From contig JAGZAC010000004.1 of NCBI GenBank assembly GCA_018370615.1, positions 1 through 19,163 of the forward strand: a DNA stretch of 19,163 bases, written 5' to 3'. The notes below the pieces were generated by a model. The model was not told the origin of the DNA. It saw nothing but the letters and a program-made list of their open reading frames with translations, and did no database searches. Position 1 is the stretch's first letter, and the number at the start of each line of letters is the position of its first letter. Source of the DNA: Clostridiales bacterium. Its GTDB lineage: Bacteria > Bacillota > Clostridia > Oscillospirales > CAG-272. Shown piece by piece: positions 1 to 6,940 of the stretch. Made by a program: the position numbers and the translations under genes.

Positions 1-762
1 GAAAGCCATGCCCGCGTATACACAAAACTGCATCATGGGATTGTTGATCGCCATAATGCGTTCAGCGCGGGTGAAGTCTTTACAGACATCCTCAGCAGCC
101 GCAGCAAATTTCTTTTTTTCGTACTCCTCGCGCACGTAGCTCTTCACCACGCGCATAGCCTGTACGTTCTCCTGTACCGAGTCGTTCAAGGCGTCGTATT
201 TACGAAACACCCGACGGAAAATCGGCGTAGCCTTACGAATGACCAGTACTAGTCCAATGCCCAGCAGCGGGATGGTAACAAGAAAGATCAATGCCAGCCG
301 TCCGCCCATAGCAAAGCCCATGATAAACGAGAAAATCAGCATCAGAGGCCCGCGGATAGCTATGCGGATAATCATCATAAAGGACATCTGCACGTTAACA
401 ACGTCAGTGGTCATACGCGTTACCAGGCTGGACACCGAAAATTTGTCGATGTTCTCAAAAGAGTACTCCTGGATCCGGTAGAACATATCCTTGCGAAGAT
501 TGCGCGCAAAGCCCGTGGATGCAGTGGCGCAGGTGTTGCCAGCCGCAACGCCGAAAATCAGCGAAAGAACGGCCATAATCACCAGCTGAATGCCATAATT
601 TATAATGACGTCCATGCCGCAGCCGGCCTGCATCTCGTTCACCAGATTGGCAATCGTGAACGGAATGATGCATTCCAGAATCACTTCCACCGTAACCAGA
701 AGCGGTGTTAAAATTGCAGTTTTTTTGTACTCGCGGATACTGCGAGCAAGGGTTTTTATCAT
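1..762 (-). CDS. ABC transporter, permease/ATP-binding fusion (partial, N-terminal 254 residues)
   Basis: Only the transmembrane half of an ABC exporter is in the window; the ATP-binding half lies beyond the left edge, so the frame is open at base 1. The visible 254 residues begin MIKTLARSIREYKK and show the usual order: a short basic start, a hydrophobic segment near residues 15-40, another near 55-80, the coupling-helix region with FSVSSLVTRMTTDV, then hydrophobic segments at about 130-175, and the long cytoplasmic extension with ENVQAMRVVKSYVREEYE. The stretch around residues 110-120 matches the family's SLVTR(L/M)T(T/N)D signature. The start is set by a GGAGGAGGA ribosome site just upstream of the ATG at 762. 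It lies 84 bases downstream of a MarR regulator in the same direction. MarR plus exporter pairs usually encode regulated drug or peptide efflux, often with a second half-transporter after it. The substrate cannot be told. Confidence 0.9.
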   Translation of the reverse strand, partial: MIKTLARSIREYKKTAILTPLLVTVEVILECIIPFTIANLVNEMQAGCGMDVIINYGIQLVIMAVLSLIFGVAAGNTCATASTGFARNLRKDMFYRIQEYSFENIDKFSVSSLVTRMTTDVVNVQMSFMMIIRIAIRGPLMLIFSFIMGFAMGGRLALIFLVTIPLLGIGLVLVIRKATPIFRRVFRKYDALNDSVQENVQAMRVVKSYVREEYEKKKFAAAAEDVCKDFTRAERIMAINNPMMQFCVYAGMAF

Positions 763-846
763 ATGTAGTTCTCCTCCTCCAAAAGCATAACGCAGTCAGT
801 GCGCACACGCACAGCACATCATAAAAATGATTGTATCGTACATCGG

Positions 847-1272
847 CTACTCATCCAAATTTGCAGACATGTGCGCAGCGGTTTCCAGAAACAGTGCAAG
901 CTGTGCACTAGACAGACCCTGGGTAAGACGCTGCTCCGTCTGATGCAGGGACTTTCCAATCTGTTCATCCAGCTGCGCCGCCTTTTCCGTAGGAATCAGA
1001 CTTTTCAGACGCGCATCGCTGGCTACGCTTTCTCGCAGGATCAGGCCATTCTTTTCCATCAACTGCAGGATACCGGTAGCCGTAGAGCGGCTTAGACCAA
1101 AGATACTCTCTACATCGCGCTGGAATACCGGCCCATCGGCGCACTTCACAAGAATATAGTGCATCACGCGGCTCTGTGCCCCGGTAATGCCCAAACTCTG
1201 CATGCTGGCGTTCATGCGTTTTTTTAGCTTGTGGGATAGGATATTGATCCACATTCCACAGTCTTTTTCCAT
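847..1272 (-). CDS. MarR-family transcriptional regulator
   Basis: A 141-residue winged-helix protein of typical MarR length. Residues from about 35 to 105 hold the DNA-binding unit: the helix with GITGAQSRVMHYI, the recognition region FQRDVESIFGLSRSTATGIL, then MEKNGLILRE and the wing with the SVASDARLKSLIPTEKA pattern, which is the classic DxRxKxxxLT-like MarR wing. The C-terminal helix (LSSAQLALFLETAAHMSANL) forms the dimer interface in this family. The start at 1272 is chosen because GAGGAGGAAGG sits just upstream; a longer reading frame to 1368 would place its start codon inside the promoter. It is read first in an operon with the ABC exporter. A palindrome overlapping its own promoter suggests autorepression relieved by a ligand; the ligand is unknown. 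Confidence 0.93.
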   Translation of the reverse strand: MEKDCGMWINILSHKLKKRMNASMQSLGITGAQSRVMHYILVKCADGPVFQRDVESIFGLSRSTATGILQLMEKNGLILRESVASDARLKSLIPTEKAAQLDEQIGKSLHQTEQRLTQGLSSAQLALFLETAAHMSANLDE

Positions 1273-1321
1273 TGGAATCCTTCCTCCTCTCTGACAGCAA
1301 GACTGCAATATTTCATGTATA

Positions 1322-1368
1322 TTGTTCGGAACGAAACAAATTTTAACACACAAAAAAAATATTGTCAA
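1322..1368 (-). promoter_or_regulatory. Promoter and likely MarR operator of the regulator-exporter operon
   Basis: On the minus strand a consensus -35 TTGACA (1368-1363) is followed after exactly 17 bases by TAAAAT (1345-1340). Directly downstream, at 1339-1322, is the imperfect palindrome TTGTTTCG-TTC-CGAACAA. Its size and its place over the expected transcription start fit a MarR dimer site. The promoter elements are seen directly; the operator role is inferred. Confidence 0.7.
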
Positions 1369-1372
1369 TAGA

Positions 1373-1617
1373 ACATTTGACTATTTTTTTGCTGCATCAA
1401 AACGAATTTTTGTGTGGGCGGCTTTTGACATAAAATAAGGAAGATTTTAAATTATGCATAAACAATATTTAAGGTGTTTATAAAAAAATAGGCAGGACGT
1501 TTCATCCATTCTACACGAAATAAGGTCCTTTGCCTAAAACAGGCAAAGGGCAAGAACTTCGCTAAGTATAAAACAGGCCCCATATGGGAAGTTAAGAAAC
1601 ACCTCCAGAGCACATTA
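1373..1617. other. AT-rich intergenic stretch with one small hairpin
   Basis: No convincing gene is seen between the MarR promoter and the first repeat. The only structure is a 9-bp stem, CCTTTGCCT (1527-1535) pairing with AGGCAAAGG (1541-1549) over a five-base loop. It lacks a T-run, so it is not a clear terminator. Around 1575-1610 weak matches to the palindromic repeat family (CCCATATGGG and ACACCTCCAGAG) suggest a decayed copy. Confidence 0.4.
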
Positions 1618-1618
1618 A

Positions 1619-1731
1619 GAAGGCCCCCTTGTGCAAAGGGGGCTCCCGCGATAGCGGGTGGGGGATTGTTTTACACAACCCCTCCACCACAGCACAGCTG
1701 TGGCACCTCCCCTTGCACAGGGGAGGCTTTG
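1619..1731 (-). repeat. Bipartite palindromic repeat, full copy
   Basis: Read on the minus strand it has the full two-half form. Outer hairpin CCTCCCC...GGGGAGG comes first, then the inner stem CCACAGC/GCTGTGG, then GGAGGGGTTGT. After a short spacer comes ACAATCCCCC with the second inner stem CCCGC/GCGGG, and finally the outer hairpin CCCCCTTTG...AAGGGGG running into CCTTCTT. The first half differs by about one base from the copy at 6909-7025, while the second inner stem is entirely different in sequence but still pairs. Confidence 0.85.
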
Positions 1732-1754
1732 GTTTGTCGGTTTACGCCGCACCA

Positions 1755-1876
1755 GATCCCATGTGTAAGGGGAACCTTTTGTTAGGTGATGTATCCCCAA
1801 AAAGGCTCCCATGTGGGGAGTTGCAAAGCAACTCCTGGGGTGCTGTCAACGAAGTTGACTGAGGGATTGTCTCGTT
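1755..1876 (+). repeat. Composite of diverged repeat units
   Basis: This stretch joins a partial unit ending GGGGAACC, the segment TTTTGTTAGGTGATG, a unit with the stem GGAGTTGC/GCAACTCC near 1817-1833, and a variant ending in GCTGTCAACGAAGTTGACTG, itself a stem (GTCAAC/GTTGAC) before AGGGATTGTC. The block from about 1765 to 1812 reappears inverted at about 6728-6782, so the composite arrangement itself has been copied. It lies downstream of the minus-strand gene ending at 1928. Confidence 0.7.
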
Positions 1877-1927
1877 TATTCACTATTTGAAAAGATAAAC
1901 GCCTCATTAGCACAGAAAATTGATAAT

Positions 1928-2407
1928 TTATAGTTCATTTACTTTTTTTATCGGCATCCAATAATCCATTTGCCCTGCACCGCATATTTCTTTCACAAGA
2001 GGATAGCCGGTTAAAATGTGCCCCAGTTGCCAGCGACTGCCATCAAACTCAAGACCGTTAGCCTTTAAATAATCATCTCGTGACGCCATCGCGCACTCAT
2101 AGGATGAAGCATCACAGTCAATTGCAGTTACTACTGCATAATATCCGCCTTTGAAATCAATAATTTTGAGTTTATTCGGTACTTCCATGCGTTCATCATA
2201 AATATACATCCATTGCATACCTAATTCGCATCCGCCACAATCAGATAGAAAATCATAGCTATATAAACCGGGATAAACAGTTTGTTTACTGAACCATTCT
2301 TCAAATAGTGTGAAATTCGGATCCCCAAAAGAGCCGAATCCGCTCGATACCATTTTACAATCAGGAAAACGAATAATACGTACTGTCTGCGCATGAAATT
2401 TTTCCAT
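1928..2407 (-). CDS. GyrI-like effector-binding domain protein
   Basis: A 159-residue single-domain protein that resembles the GyrI-like / AraC effector-binding fold: an N-terminal strand (VRIIRFPDCKMVSSG), a middle FEEWFSKQ helix, a strand with GMQWMYIYDE, a central FKGGYYAVVTAIDCD matching the family's G.YAV....G strand, and a C-terminal YWMPIKK strand like the usual (D)LYIPIK ending. There is no DNA-binding domain, so it would act as a stand-alone small-molecule sensor or sequestering protein rather than a repressor. The cysteine pair in DCGGC (about residues 57-61) is noticeable. The start has a textbook AAGGAGG seven bases upstream. It is monocistronic and flanked by repeats on both sides. 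The family call rests on pattern recognition only; the ligand is unknown. Confidence 0.7.
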   Translation of the reverse strand: MEKFHAQTVRIIRFPDCKMVSSGFGSFGDPNFTLFEEWFSKQTVYPGLYSYDFLSDCGGCELGMQWMYIYDERMEVPNKLKIIDFKGGYYAVVTAIDCDASSYECAMASRDDYLKANGLEFDGSRWQLGHILTGYPLVKEICGAGQMDYWMPIKKVNEL

Positions 2408-2442
2408 TTGAATCCTCCTTACCAGATCTTTCTTTAAGCATA

Positions 2443-2471
2443 ATTATACAATAGAATATCAAAAAACACAA
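2443..2471 (-). promoter_or_regulatory. Promoter of the GyrI-like gene
   Basis: On the minus strand a perfect -10 TATAAT (2448-2443) sits 17 bases after a weak -35 TTGTGT (2471-2466). It is 36 bases from the start codon, in an AT-rich setting. The poor -35 suggests modest or activated expression. Confidence 0.55.
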
Positions 2472-2716
2472 CACGAAAGTTAACTCTACAATGTTGTGCT
2501 TTTTCTGTAAGAGCCACATGAAAAAAATATTTTTGCGTTTTCAAAGGTGGAAGTTGAACCATCGAAATTCTTATCTTCTTAATTAACATCATTGCTCTAC
2601 CTCGGATTCTACTTCAAGCCCGCCAATGAAAATTACCTTATAAGAGGAAGGCCTTTTGTATATAAATGGTTGTGATATCCTTAAAAGCTCCTTTTCGGGC
2701 CGTCTCATTGGAAAGA
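2472..2716. other. Intergenic stretch with no supported gene
   Basis: Nothing firm is seen here. A short open stretch at about 2590-2680 reads LLYLGFYFKPANENYL before a stop. It could be the tail of a decayed gene, but there is no start, ribosome site or recognisable domain. Confidence 0.3.
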
Positions 2717-2815
2717 CCATGGGAGTTTGCAGCAGCTCCCATGGGGGCACATAGGCTAAAAAGGCTCCCCTGTGTGGTAGCTGCGCAGCAGCTCCGGGGG
2801 CATGGGGATTGTTCT
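2717..2815 (-). repeat. Palindromic repeat, half unit with an extra stem
   Basis: The left part is a perfect 9-bp stem, CCATGGGAG (2717-2725) with CTCCCATGG (2736-2744). The right part, from about 2742 to 2815, matches the copy at 6965-7045 on the minus strand, including the flank GGGGGCACATAG and the following TAAAAAGGC. Here the inner stem is AGCTGC/GCAGCT instead of GGAGTTGC/GCAACTCC. The unit ends with the conserved CATGGGGATTGT. Confidence 0.75.
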
Positions 2816-2947
2816 TTCAATTATCATGGCCTTTCTTCACAGAGGGCTTCTTGCTTATACAAATACGCCGTGCCCTCTATAGAAGTACGCAACAACTCCA
2901 AGGGAGGTTTTCGTGCCTTTCTATTTGTCTTTTACGACATCCTTTTC

Positions 2948-2976
2948 TTGACAGTAAATCAGGGATATGATATGAT
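2948..2976 (+). promoter_or_regulatory. Promoter of the hydrolase-murF-ddl operon
   Basis: A consensus TTGACA (2948-2953) is followed after 17 bases by TATGAT (2971-2976), about 60 bases before the ATG at 3036. Both hexamers are near perfect, so this should be a strong housekeeping-sigma promoter. Confidence 0.8.
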
Positions 2977-3035
2977 AAAAATACCTTTGTAAAGTCTGCA
3001 AAAGCATGCATATAATGGAAAAAGGAGGTGACGAA

Positions 3036-3806
3036 ATGCGCAAAACGATAGACGGAATTGAAACCGACTATATCGATTGTGGAGACGGTGCCTTTGTTTT
3101 TTTGCTTCATGGCTGGGGCTCCAAAAAGGAGCTTTTTGCTCCAGTCACGGAACTGCTCTCTGCAAAATATCGTGCTATTGCCCCTGACCTGCCCGGCTTT
3201 GGTGAAACACAGGAACCTTCGGAGGACTGGGATCTTAGCAGTTATGTGGATTTCGTCATCCGCTTTATTGAAAGCTTTGAGGCAAAGCGTGTAATTCTTC
3301 TGGGTCATTCCTTTGGGGGACGAATCATTATTAAAATGGCCTCCCGTACATCGCTGCCTTTTGTAATTGACAGAATTATCCTGACCGGAAGTGCAGGCAT
3401 TCTCCCCAAGCGCAGCGCAGGATATTACATACGTACAAAATTGTATAAGCTGGGGAAGTCTTTTTTAAACTGGGCGCCTGTGAAAAAGCTATTTCCCGGG
3501 GCCCTGCCCGGCCTTCTGAAAAAAATGGGCTCCTCGGATTATGCCGCAGCCTCCCCCGTCATGCGAAAGGTTTTGGTGCGCGTCGTCAATGAAGACCTGG
3601 CGCCGCTCCTGCCGCAAATCCCGGAAGAGACCTTGCTCATTTGGGGAGAAAACGATACGGCAACGCCGCTGTCAGACGGTATGCAGATGGAACGGGAAAT
3701 CCCCAATGCGGGCCTTGCCAAAATCGCCAGGGCGGGGCATTATGCCTGGTTGGATCAGCCCTACGTATTTGCTTCCATTTTAAAATCCTATTTAAAAATT
3801 AACTGA
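3036..3806 (+). CDS. Alpha/beta-fold hydrolase
   Basis: A 256-residue cytoplasmic serine hydrolase with no signal peptide. The fold's landmarks are in order: the oxyanion loop LLHGWGS at residues 23-29, the APDLPGFGET strand-turn at 49-58, the nucleophile elbow GHSFGG with Ser92, a cap region at about 120-185, the acid strand LLIWGENDTATP with Asp207, and the histidine loop GHYAWLDQP with His235. The triad is therefore Ser92-Asp207-His235 and complete. The start at 3036 is fixed by AAAGGAGGTGA seven bases upstream; an upstream ATG at 3006 lacks a ribosome site. It is the first gene of an operon with murF-like and ddl-like genes, 51 bases before the next start. The context hints at a role near cell-wall precursor metabolism, but the family is too broad to give a substrate. 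Confidence 0.9.
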   Translation: MRKTIDGIETDYIDCGDGAFVFLLHGWGSKKELFAPVTELLSAKYRAIAPDLPGFGETQEPSEDWDLSSYVDFVIRFIESFEAKRVILLGHSFGGRIIIKMASRTSLPFVIDRIILTGSAGILPKRSAGYYIRTKLYKLGKSFLNWAPVKKLFPGALPGLLKKMGSSDYAAASPVMRKVLVRVVNEDLAPLLPQIPEETLLIWGENDTATPLSDGMQMEREIPNAGLAKIARAGHYAWLDQPYVFASILKSYLKIN

Positions 3807-3857
3807 GTCTTTTTATACATCACAAACAGCAACTGTCCAAGAAAGGCATGGTTTTCT

Positions 3858-5438
3858 ATGGAAATATATTTCTTTATCCTATGTGTAGCTGCATATCTGT
3901 GTGCCGTCTTTATGAATGCACTCACCCACGCTCATATCTTCCAGCTGAACGCTTATCATCCGGTTCGCCACCTGAAGTGGATCGGGAAAAATCTAGGGAG
4001 TGTGGCGTCTAATATATATGCTGTAGCGTTTGCAGCTGTGGCAGTGTACATTGGCCGCATATCCGGCTCGGGTTTTACCGTTGGAAATGTCATACAACTT
4101 CTGTTTGTTGGGGCGTTTATTATTTTTGCCCTGTCCGATATTCCGAAAAAAAAGGCAAAAAAGCCGCTGGTATTCACCGCACGGGTAAAACGGCTGCTTG
4201 CTACATATATGGTGCTGCACCTGCTTATTGCAGCGGCTGCGGTGGTTTTATATATTTTAGAGGTCGGTGGCTGGCACTTTGCTGCGCTTTTCATCGGCTA
4301 TATAGTAGCGCCCCTTTTGTTGCTTTTGTCCAACGGAATCAATGCGCCGGCAGAAGCCGCAGTGCGCCGGCATTATATACGAGCCGCTAAGCAGATTTTA
4401 AAGGGCTGCCCAAACCTCAAAATTATCGGCATTACCGGCAGCTACGGCAAAACCAGCATGAAGTACTTTCTGACAACGCTGCTGCGTCAAAAGTACAATG
4501 TGCTGATGACGCCGGAAAGCTACAATACTCCCATGGGCGTAGTGAAAACCATCCGGGAGCAGCTGCGGGGATATCACGAAATTTTTGTATGTGAAATGGG
4601 GGCAAAAAAGACAGGGGAAATTCGGGAGCTGTGCGACATTGTATCCCCCCAGCTTGGTATCATTACCTCTATCGGGCCGCAGCATTTGGAATCCTTCAAA
4701 AGCATAGAGAATATTGTAAATACCAAGTATGAGCTTGCCGACGCTGTAGGCGGCAAGGTGTTTTTGAATACGGATAACGAGTATATCGCTGCCCGCCTGC
4801 CGGAAGGGTGCGTGCGTTACGGTACAGGGGAAAATACGGATTATCGGGCGAATGTGGTCTCTGTGTCCAGGAAGGGTACCTCCTTTACTGTTACCTATCC
4901 GGACGGGGGCTGTCACACGTTTCAAACGGTTCTCATCGGTGCTCATAATGTTGTCAATCTGTGCGGCGCAGTAGCAATGGCCGATTCCCTAGGCGTGCCG
5001 GTAGAGGATATTCAATACGGCATCAAGCGAATTCAGCCGGTGCCCCATCGGATGCAGCTATTGGAAAAGGGTCCGGTGACAATCATCGACGATGCCTTCA
5101 ATTCCAATCCCAGCGGATGCAAAGCGGCGCTGGAGACCATGGCGCTGTTCAGCGAATATAAAATTTTGATAACCCCCGGTATGGTGGAATTGGGAGAACA
5201 GGAGGAAGCCCTAAACGAGGCATTCGGCATGCAGGCGGCAGAAATGTGCGATTTTGTCATTGCCGTAGGGCAGCGCCGGGCAGGCCCCATTATGGCGGGC
5301 CTTGCCAAAGCCGGATATCCGAAGGAACAGTCCTATGTGGCCGCAGACTTGGCAGACGCAATGCAGAAAGTTTATTCCATAGAAACGACACGCAAAAAAG
5401 TGGTCCTCTTGGAAAACGATTTGCCGGATAACTACTGA
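3858..5438 (+). CDS. murF: Membrane-anchored MurF-like ligase (UDP-MurNAc-tripeptide:D-Ala-D-Ala ligase family)
   Basis: A 526-residue Mur ligase with an unusual N-terminal membrane region. About five hydrophobic segments are visible (near 1-22, 50-67, 74-92, 112-134 and 139-158). The ligase core follows: the ATP loop GITGSYGKTS (191-200), the MurF-like YNTPMGVV (222-229), EMGAKKTGEI (246-254), IGPQHLESF (272-280), a candidate carbamylated lysine in NTKYE (about 290), HNVVN (363-367), and the C-terminal DDAFNSNPSG (411-420) and GMVELGEQ (441-448) that mark MurF rather than MurE or MurC. The protein ends VVLLENDLPDNY, not the usual MurF KGSR ending. Classic MurF is soluble and near 450 residues, so this is a distinct clade, possibly acting at the membrane. 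Ribosome binding is weak (AAAGG). The ddl gene follows after 12 bases. Exact substrates are inferred. Confidence 0.85.
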   Translation: MEIYFFILCVAAYLCAVFMNALTHAHIFQLNAYHPVRHLKWIGKNLGSVASNIYAVAFAAVAVYIGRISGSGFTVGNVIQLLFVGAFIIFALSDIPKKKAKKPLVFTARVKRLLATYMVLHLLIAAAAVVLYILEVGGWHFAALFIGYIVAPLLLLLSNGINAPAEAAVRRHYIRAAKQILKGCPNLKIIGITGSYGKTSMKYFLTTLLRQKYNVLMTPESYNTPMGVVKTIREQLRGYHEIFVCEMGAKKTGEIRELCDIVSPQLGIITSIGPQHLESFKSIENIVNTKYELADAVGGKVFLNTDNEYIAARLPEGCVRYGTGENTDYRANVVSVSRKGTSFTVTYPDGGCHTFQTVLIGAHNVVNLCGAVAMADSLGVPVEDIQYGIKRIQPVPHRMQLLEKGPVTIIDDAFNSNPSGCKAALETMALFSEYKILITPGMVELGEQEEALNEAFGMQAAEMCDFVIAVGQRRAGPIMAGLAKAGYPKEQSYVAADLADAMQKVYSIETTRKKVVLLENDLPDNY

Positions 5439-5450
5439 GGAGGAAGCTGT

Positions 5451-6641
5451 ATGAAAATAGAACTGGCAGTATTGTTCGGCGGACGCAGCGTGGAACATGA
5501 GGTTTCTGTCATCTCCGCCCTGCAGGCAATAGAAAATTTGAACAAGGAAAAATACAATATTCATCCTGTCTACATTGCAAAAACAGGAGAAATGTATACA
5601 GGGGAAGTCCTTCGCAGCATGTCCTCTTATTTGGATATACCGGGAATGCTTGAAACCTGCCGGCAGGTGACTTTTGTGCCGGCAGACGGGAATGTATATC
5701 TGCAGCCCATTTCTGGCGCCGGTCGGAGAGAAAAGCCGGAGCGCATCGACGTGGCTTTTCCCATTACCCACGGGACCAATGTGGAGGACGGCGCTCTGCA
5801 GGGATATCTGAAAACGGTAGGAGTTCCCTTTGTGGGGCCCGATGTATTGGCTTCCGCAGTAGGGATGGACAAATACGTAATGAAAACCATACTACGGGAT
5901 GGCGGCTTTCCTGTGCTGGATTGTGTGCGTTTTCTGCGCGGTGACCGCATGGAGGATATGGTTCGCCGGGTGGAGGACAAAATGGCGTATCCGGTGATTG
6001 TAAAGCCTGTGAATTTGGGCTCCAGCGTGGGCATATCCAAGGCGTCGGACAGAGAAGCGCTGGAGGCGGCGCTGGAAACTGCGTTTACTTATGCAGATAC
6101 GGTTTTGACAGAGCCTGCCATTACAAAGCTGCGAGAGATCAATTGCTCCGTGGTGGGAGATGCCTGGGAGGCCCAGGCTTCCGAATGTGAAGAACCCTTT
6201 ATGGAGGACGAGATCCTCAGCTACGAAAACAAATATATGGACAGAGGAGGCGCTAAAGGGGGAGGAGCCAAAGGAATGGCAAGTCTGAAGCGGAAAATCC
6301 CCGCGGATATTTCTCCAGAGCTGCGGGAAAGAATCCGTACAATGGCGGTGGATGCATTCCGTTATTTGGGGATGTCCGGGGTTTCCAGAATTGATTTTAT
6401 GATTGACTGCGAAGCAGATGCGCTGTATATCAATGAGTTTAATACCATTCCGGGGTCCCTCGCTTTTTATTTGTGGGAACCTGTCGGCGTGCCATATACA
6501 GAGCTCTTAGATACGTTGATTTCTCTTGCCATAAAAAGAAGCAGGCAGGAGGAGGATATTCTGTTTTCCTTTGATACAAATCTGCTGGCGTTAAGTACCC
6601 ATTCCGGTACAAAAGGCGCCAAAAGCGGGAAGAAAGTTTAG
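5451..6641 (+). CDS. ddl: D-alanine--D-alanine ligase family protein
   Basis: A 396-residue ATP-grasp ligase. It carries LFGGRSVEHEVS (8-19) with Glu15 as in E. coli DdlB, HGTNVEDGALQGYL (107-120; most Ddl have GEDG), the ATP-binding strand VIVKPVNLGSSVG (182-194), LREINCSV, the omega-loop SYENKY with Lys261-Tyr262, and metal ligands Asp315, Glu329 and Asn331 in FNTIPG. The Lys-Tyr pair is retained as in true D-Ala-D-Ala ligases and differs from VanA-type D-lactate enzymes. Two oddities stand out: a glycine-rich insert after the omega loop (about 266-275, GGAKGGGAKG) and a Ser/Thr/Gly/Lys-rich tail of some 20 residues. GAGGAGGAA precedes the start and the murF-like gene ends 12 bases upstream, so the dipeptide made here could be fed to that ligase. 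It may be a second, accessory Ddl. Confidence 0.9.
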   Translation: MKIELAVLFGGRSVEHEVSVISALQAIENLNKEKYNIHPVYIAKTGEMYTGEVLRSMSSYLDIPGMLETCRQVTFVPADGNVYLQPISGAGRREKPERIDVAFPITHGTNVEDGALQGYLKTVGVPFVGPDVLASAVGMDKYVMKTILRDGGFPVLDCVRFLRGDRMEDMVRRVEDKMAYPVIVKPVNLGSSVGISKASDREALEAALETAFTYADTVLTEPAITKLREINCSVVGDAWEAQASECEEPFMEDEILSYENKYMDRGGAKGGGAKGMASLKRKIPADISPELRERIRTMAVDAFRYLGMSGVSRIDFMIDCEADALYINEFNTIPGSLAFYLWEPVGVPYTELLDTLISLAIKRSRQEEDILFSFDTNLLALSTHSGTKGAKSGKKV

Positions 6642-6642
6642 G

Positions 6643-6682
6643 ATAATAAAAGCCTTCCTGATAAAGGAAGGCTTTTATTATT
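6643..6682. terminator. Strong symmetric terminator after ddl
   Basis: The stem AATAAAAGCCTTCC (6645-6658) pairs perfectly with GGAAGGCTTTTATT (6666-6679) over a seven-base loop, with flanking A and T tracts. It begins one base after the ddl stop codon and closes the operon. The A/T symmetry allows it to work from either side. Confidence 0.9.
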
Positions 6683-6687
6683 GAAGA

Positions 6688-6744
6688 AACAACCCCTCAG
6701 TCAGCTAACGCTGACAGCTCCCCTTACACAGGGGAGCCTTTTTG
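6688..6744 (-). repeat. Palindromic repeat, half unit (CAGTCAGC class)
   Basis: AACAACCCCT is followed by the inner stem GTCAGC/GCTGAC with loop TAAC, then the outer hairpin CTCCCC...GGGGAG and CCTTTTT. On the plus strand it is a second terminator-like hairpin behind ddl. The same class recurs in diverged form at about 1845-1876. Confidence 0.8.
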
Positions 6745-6842
6745 AATACGTCACCTAACAAAAGGTTTCCCTTACATAGGGGAGCCTTTTAGAAATACGC
6801 AACTTTAGCAAAATCCTCCTCTATTTAAGAGAAGGTACCACA
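6745..6842 (-). repeat. Degenerate repeat segment shared with 1765-1812
   Basis: The segment CGTCACCTAACAAAAGG at 6749-6765 and its flanks are the inverse of the block at about 1768-1800, followed by a weak CCCTTACATAGGGGAG hairpin and CCTTTT. Beyond about 6800 the sequence is unassigned. Confidence 0.6.
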
Positions 6843-6940
6843 GCATAAACCAACGAACTGAAGCCTCCCCTGTGCAAGGGGAGCTGGTGCGGCGTAAACC
6901 AGCGAACTGAAGCCTCCCCTGTGCAAGGGGAGGTGCCACA
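6843..6940. repeat. Tandem 49-bp duplication at the edge of a palindromic repeat
   Basis: Two near-identical copies begin at 6843 and 6892. Each has TAAACCA(A/G)CGAACTGAAG and then the outer hairpin CCTCCCC-TGTGCAA-GGGGAG. The unit junction GCTGGTGCGGCGTAAACC is also present beside the copy at 1619-1731, on the other strand, so the flank is part of the family. Confidence 0.75.

Noticed and set aside
1527..1549. Small hairpin as a terminator or small RNA
   Set aside because: Nine-pair stem without T-run on either strand and no promoter in sight.
1619..1731. CRISPR-like array of GC-rich repeats
   Set aside because: Repeats are palindromic, dispersed, in both orientations, lack regular spacers and there are no cas genes.
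1615..1862. Open frames of 65-77 residues across the repeats
   Set aside because: They are translations of the GC-rich palindromic repeats, without ribosome sites, and the same peptide pieces recur wherever the repeat occurs.
2590..2680. Possible pseudogene tail (LLYLGFYFKPANENYL)
   Set aside because: Too short, no start or recognisable domain; upstream stop in the same frame.
2638..2992. Open frames of 60-108 residues on both strands before the hydrolase gene
   Set aside because: They run through a repeat and the promoter of the next operon; no domain or ribosome site.
3858..6641. Vancomycin-resistance type cluster
   Set aside because: No vanH, vanX, vanT or two-component genes are present, and the Ddl keeps the Lys-Tyr pair of D-Ala-D-Ala enzymes.
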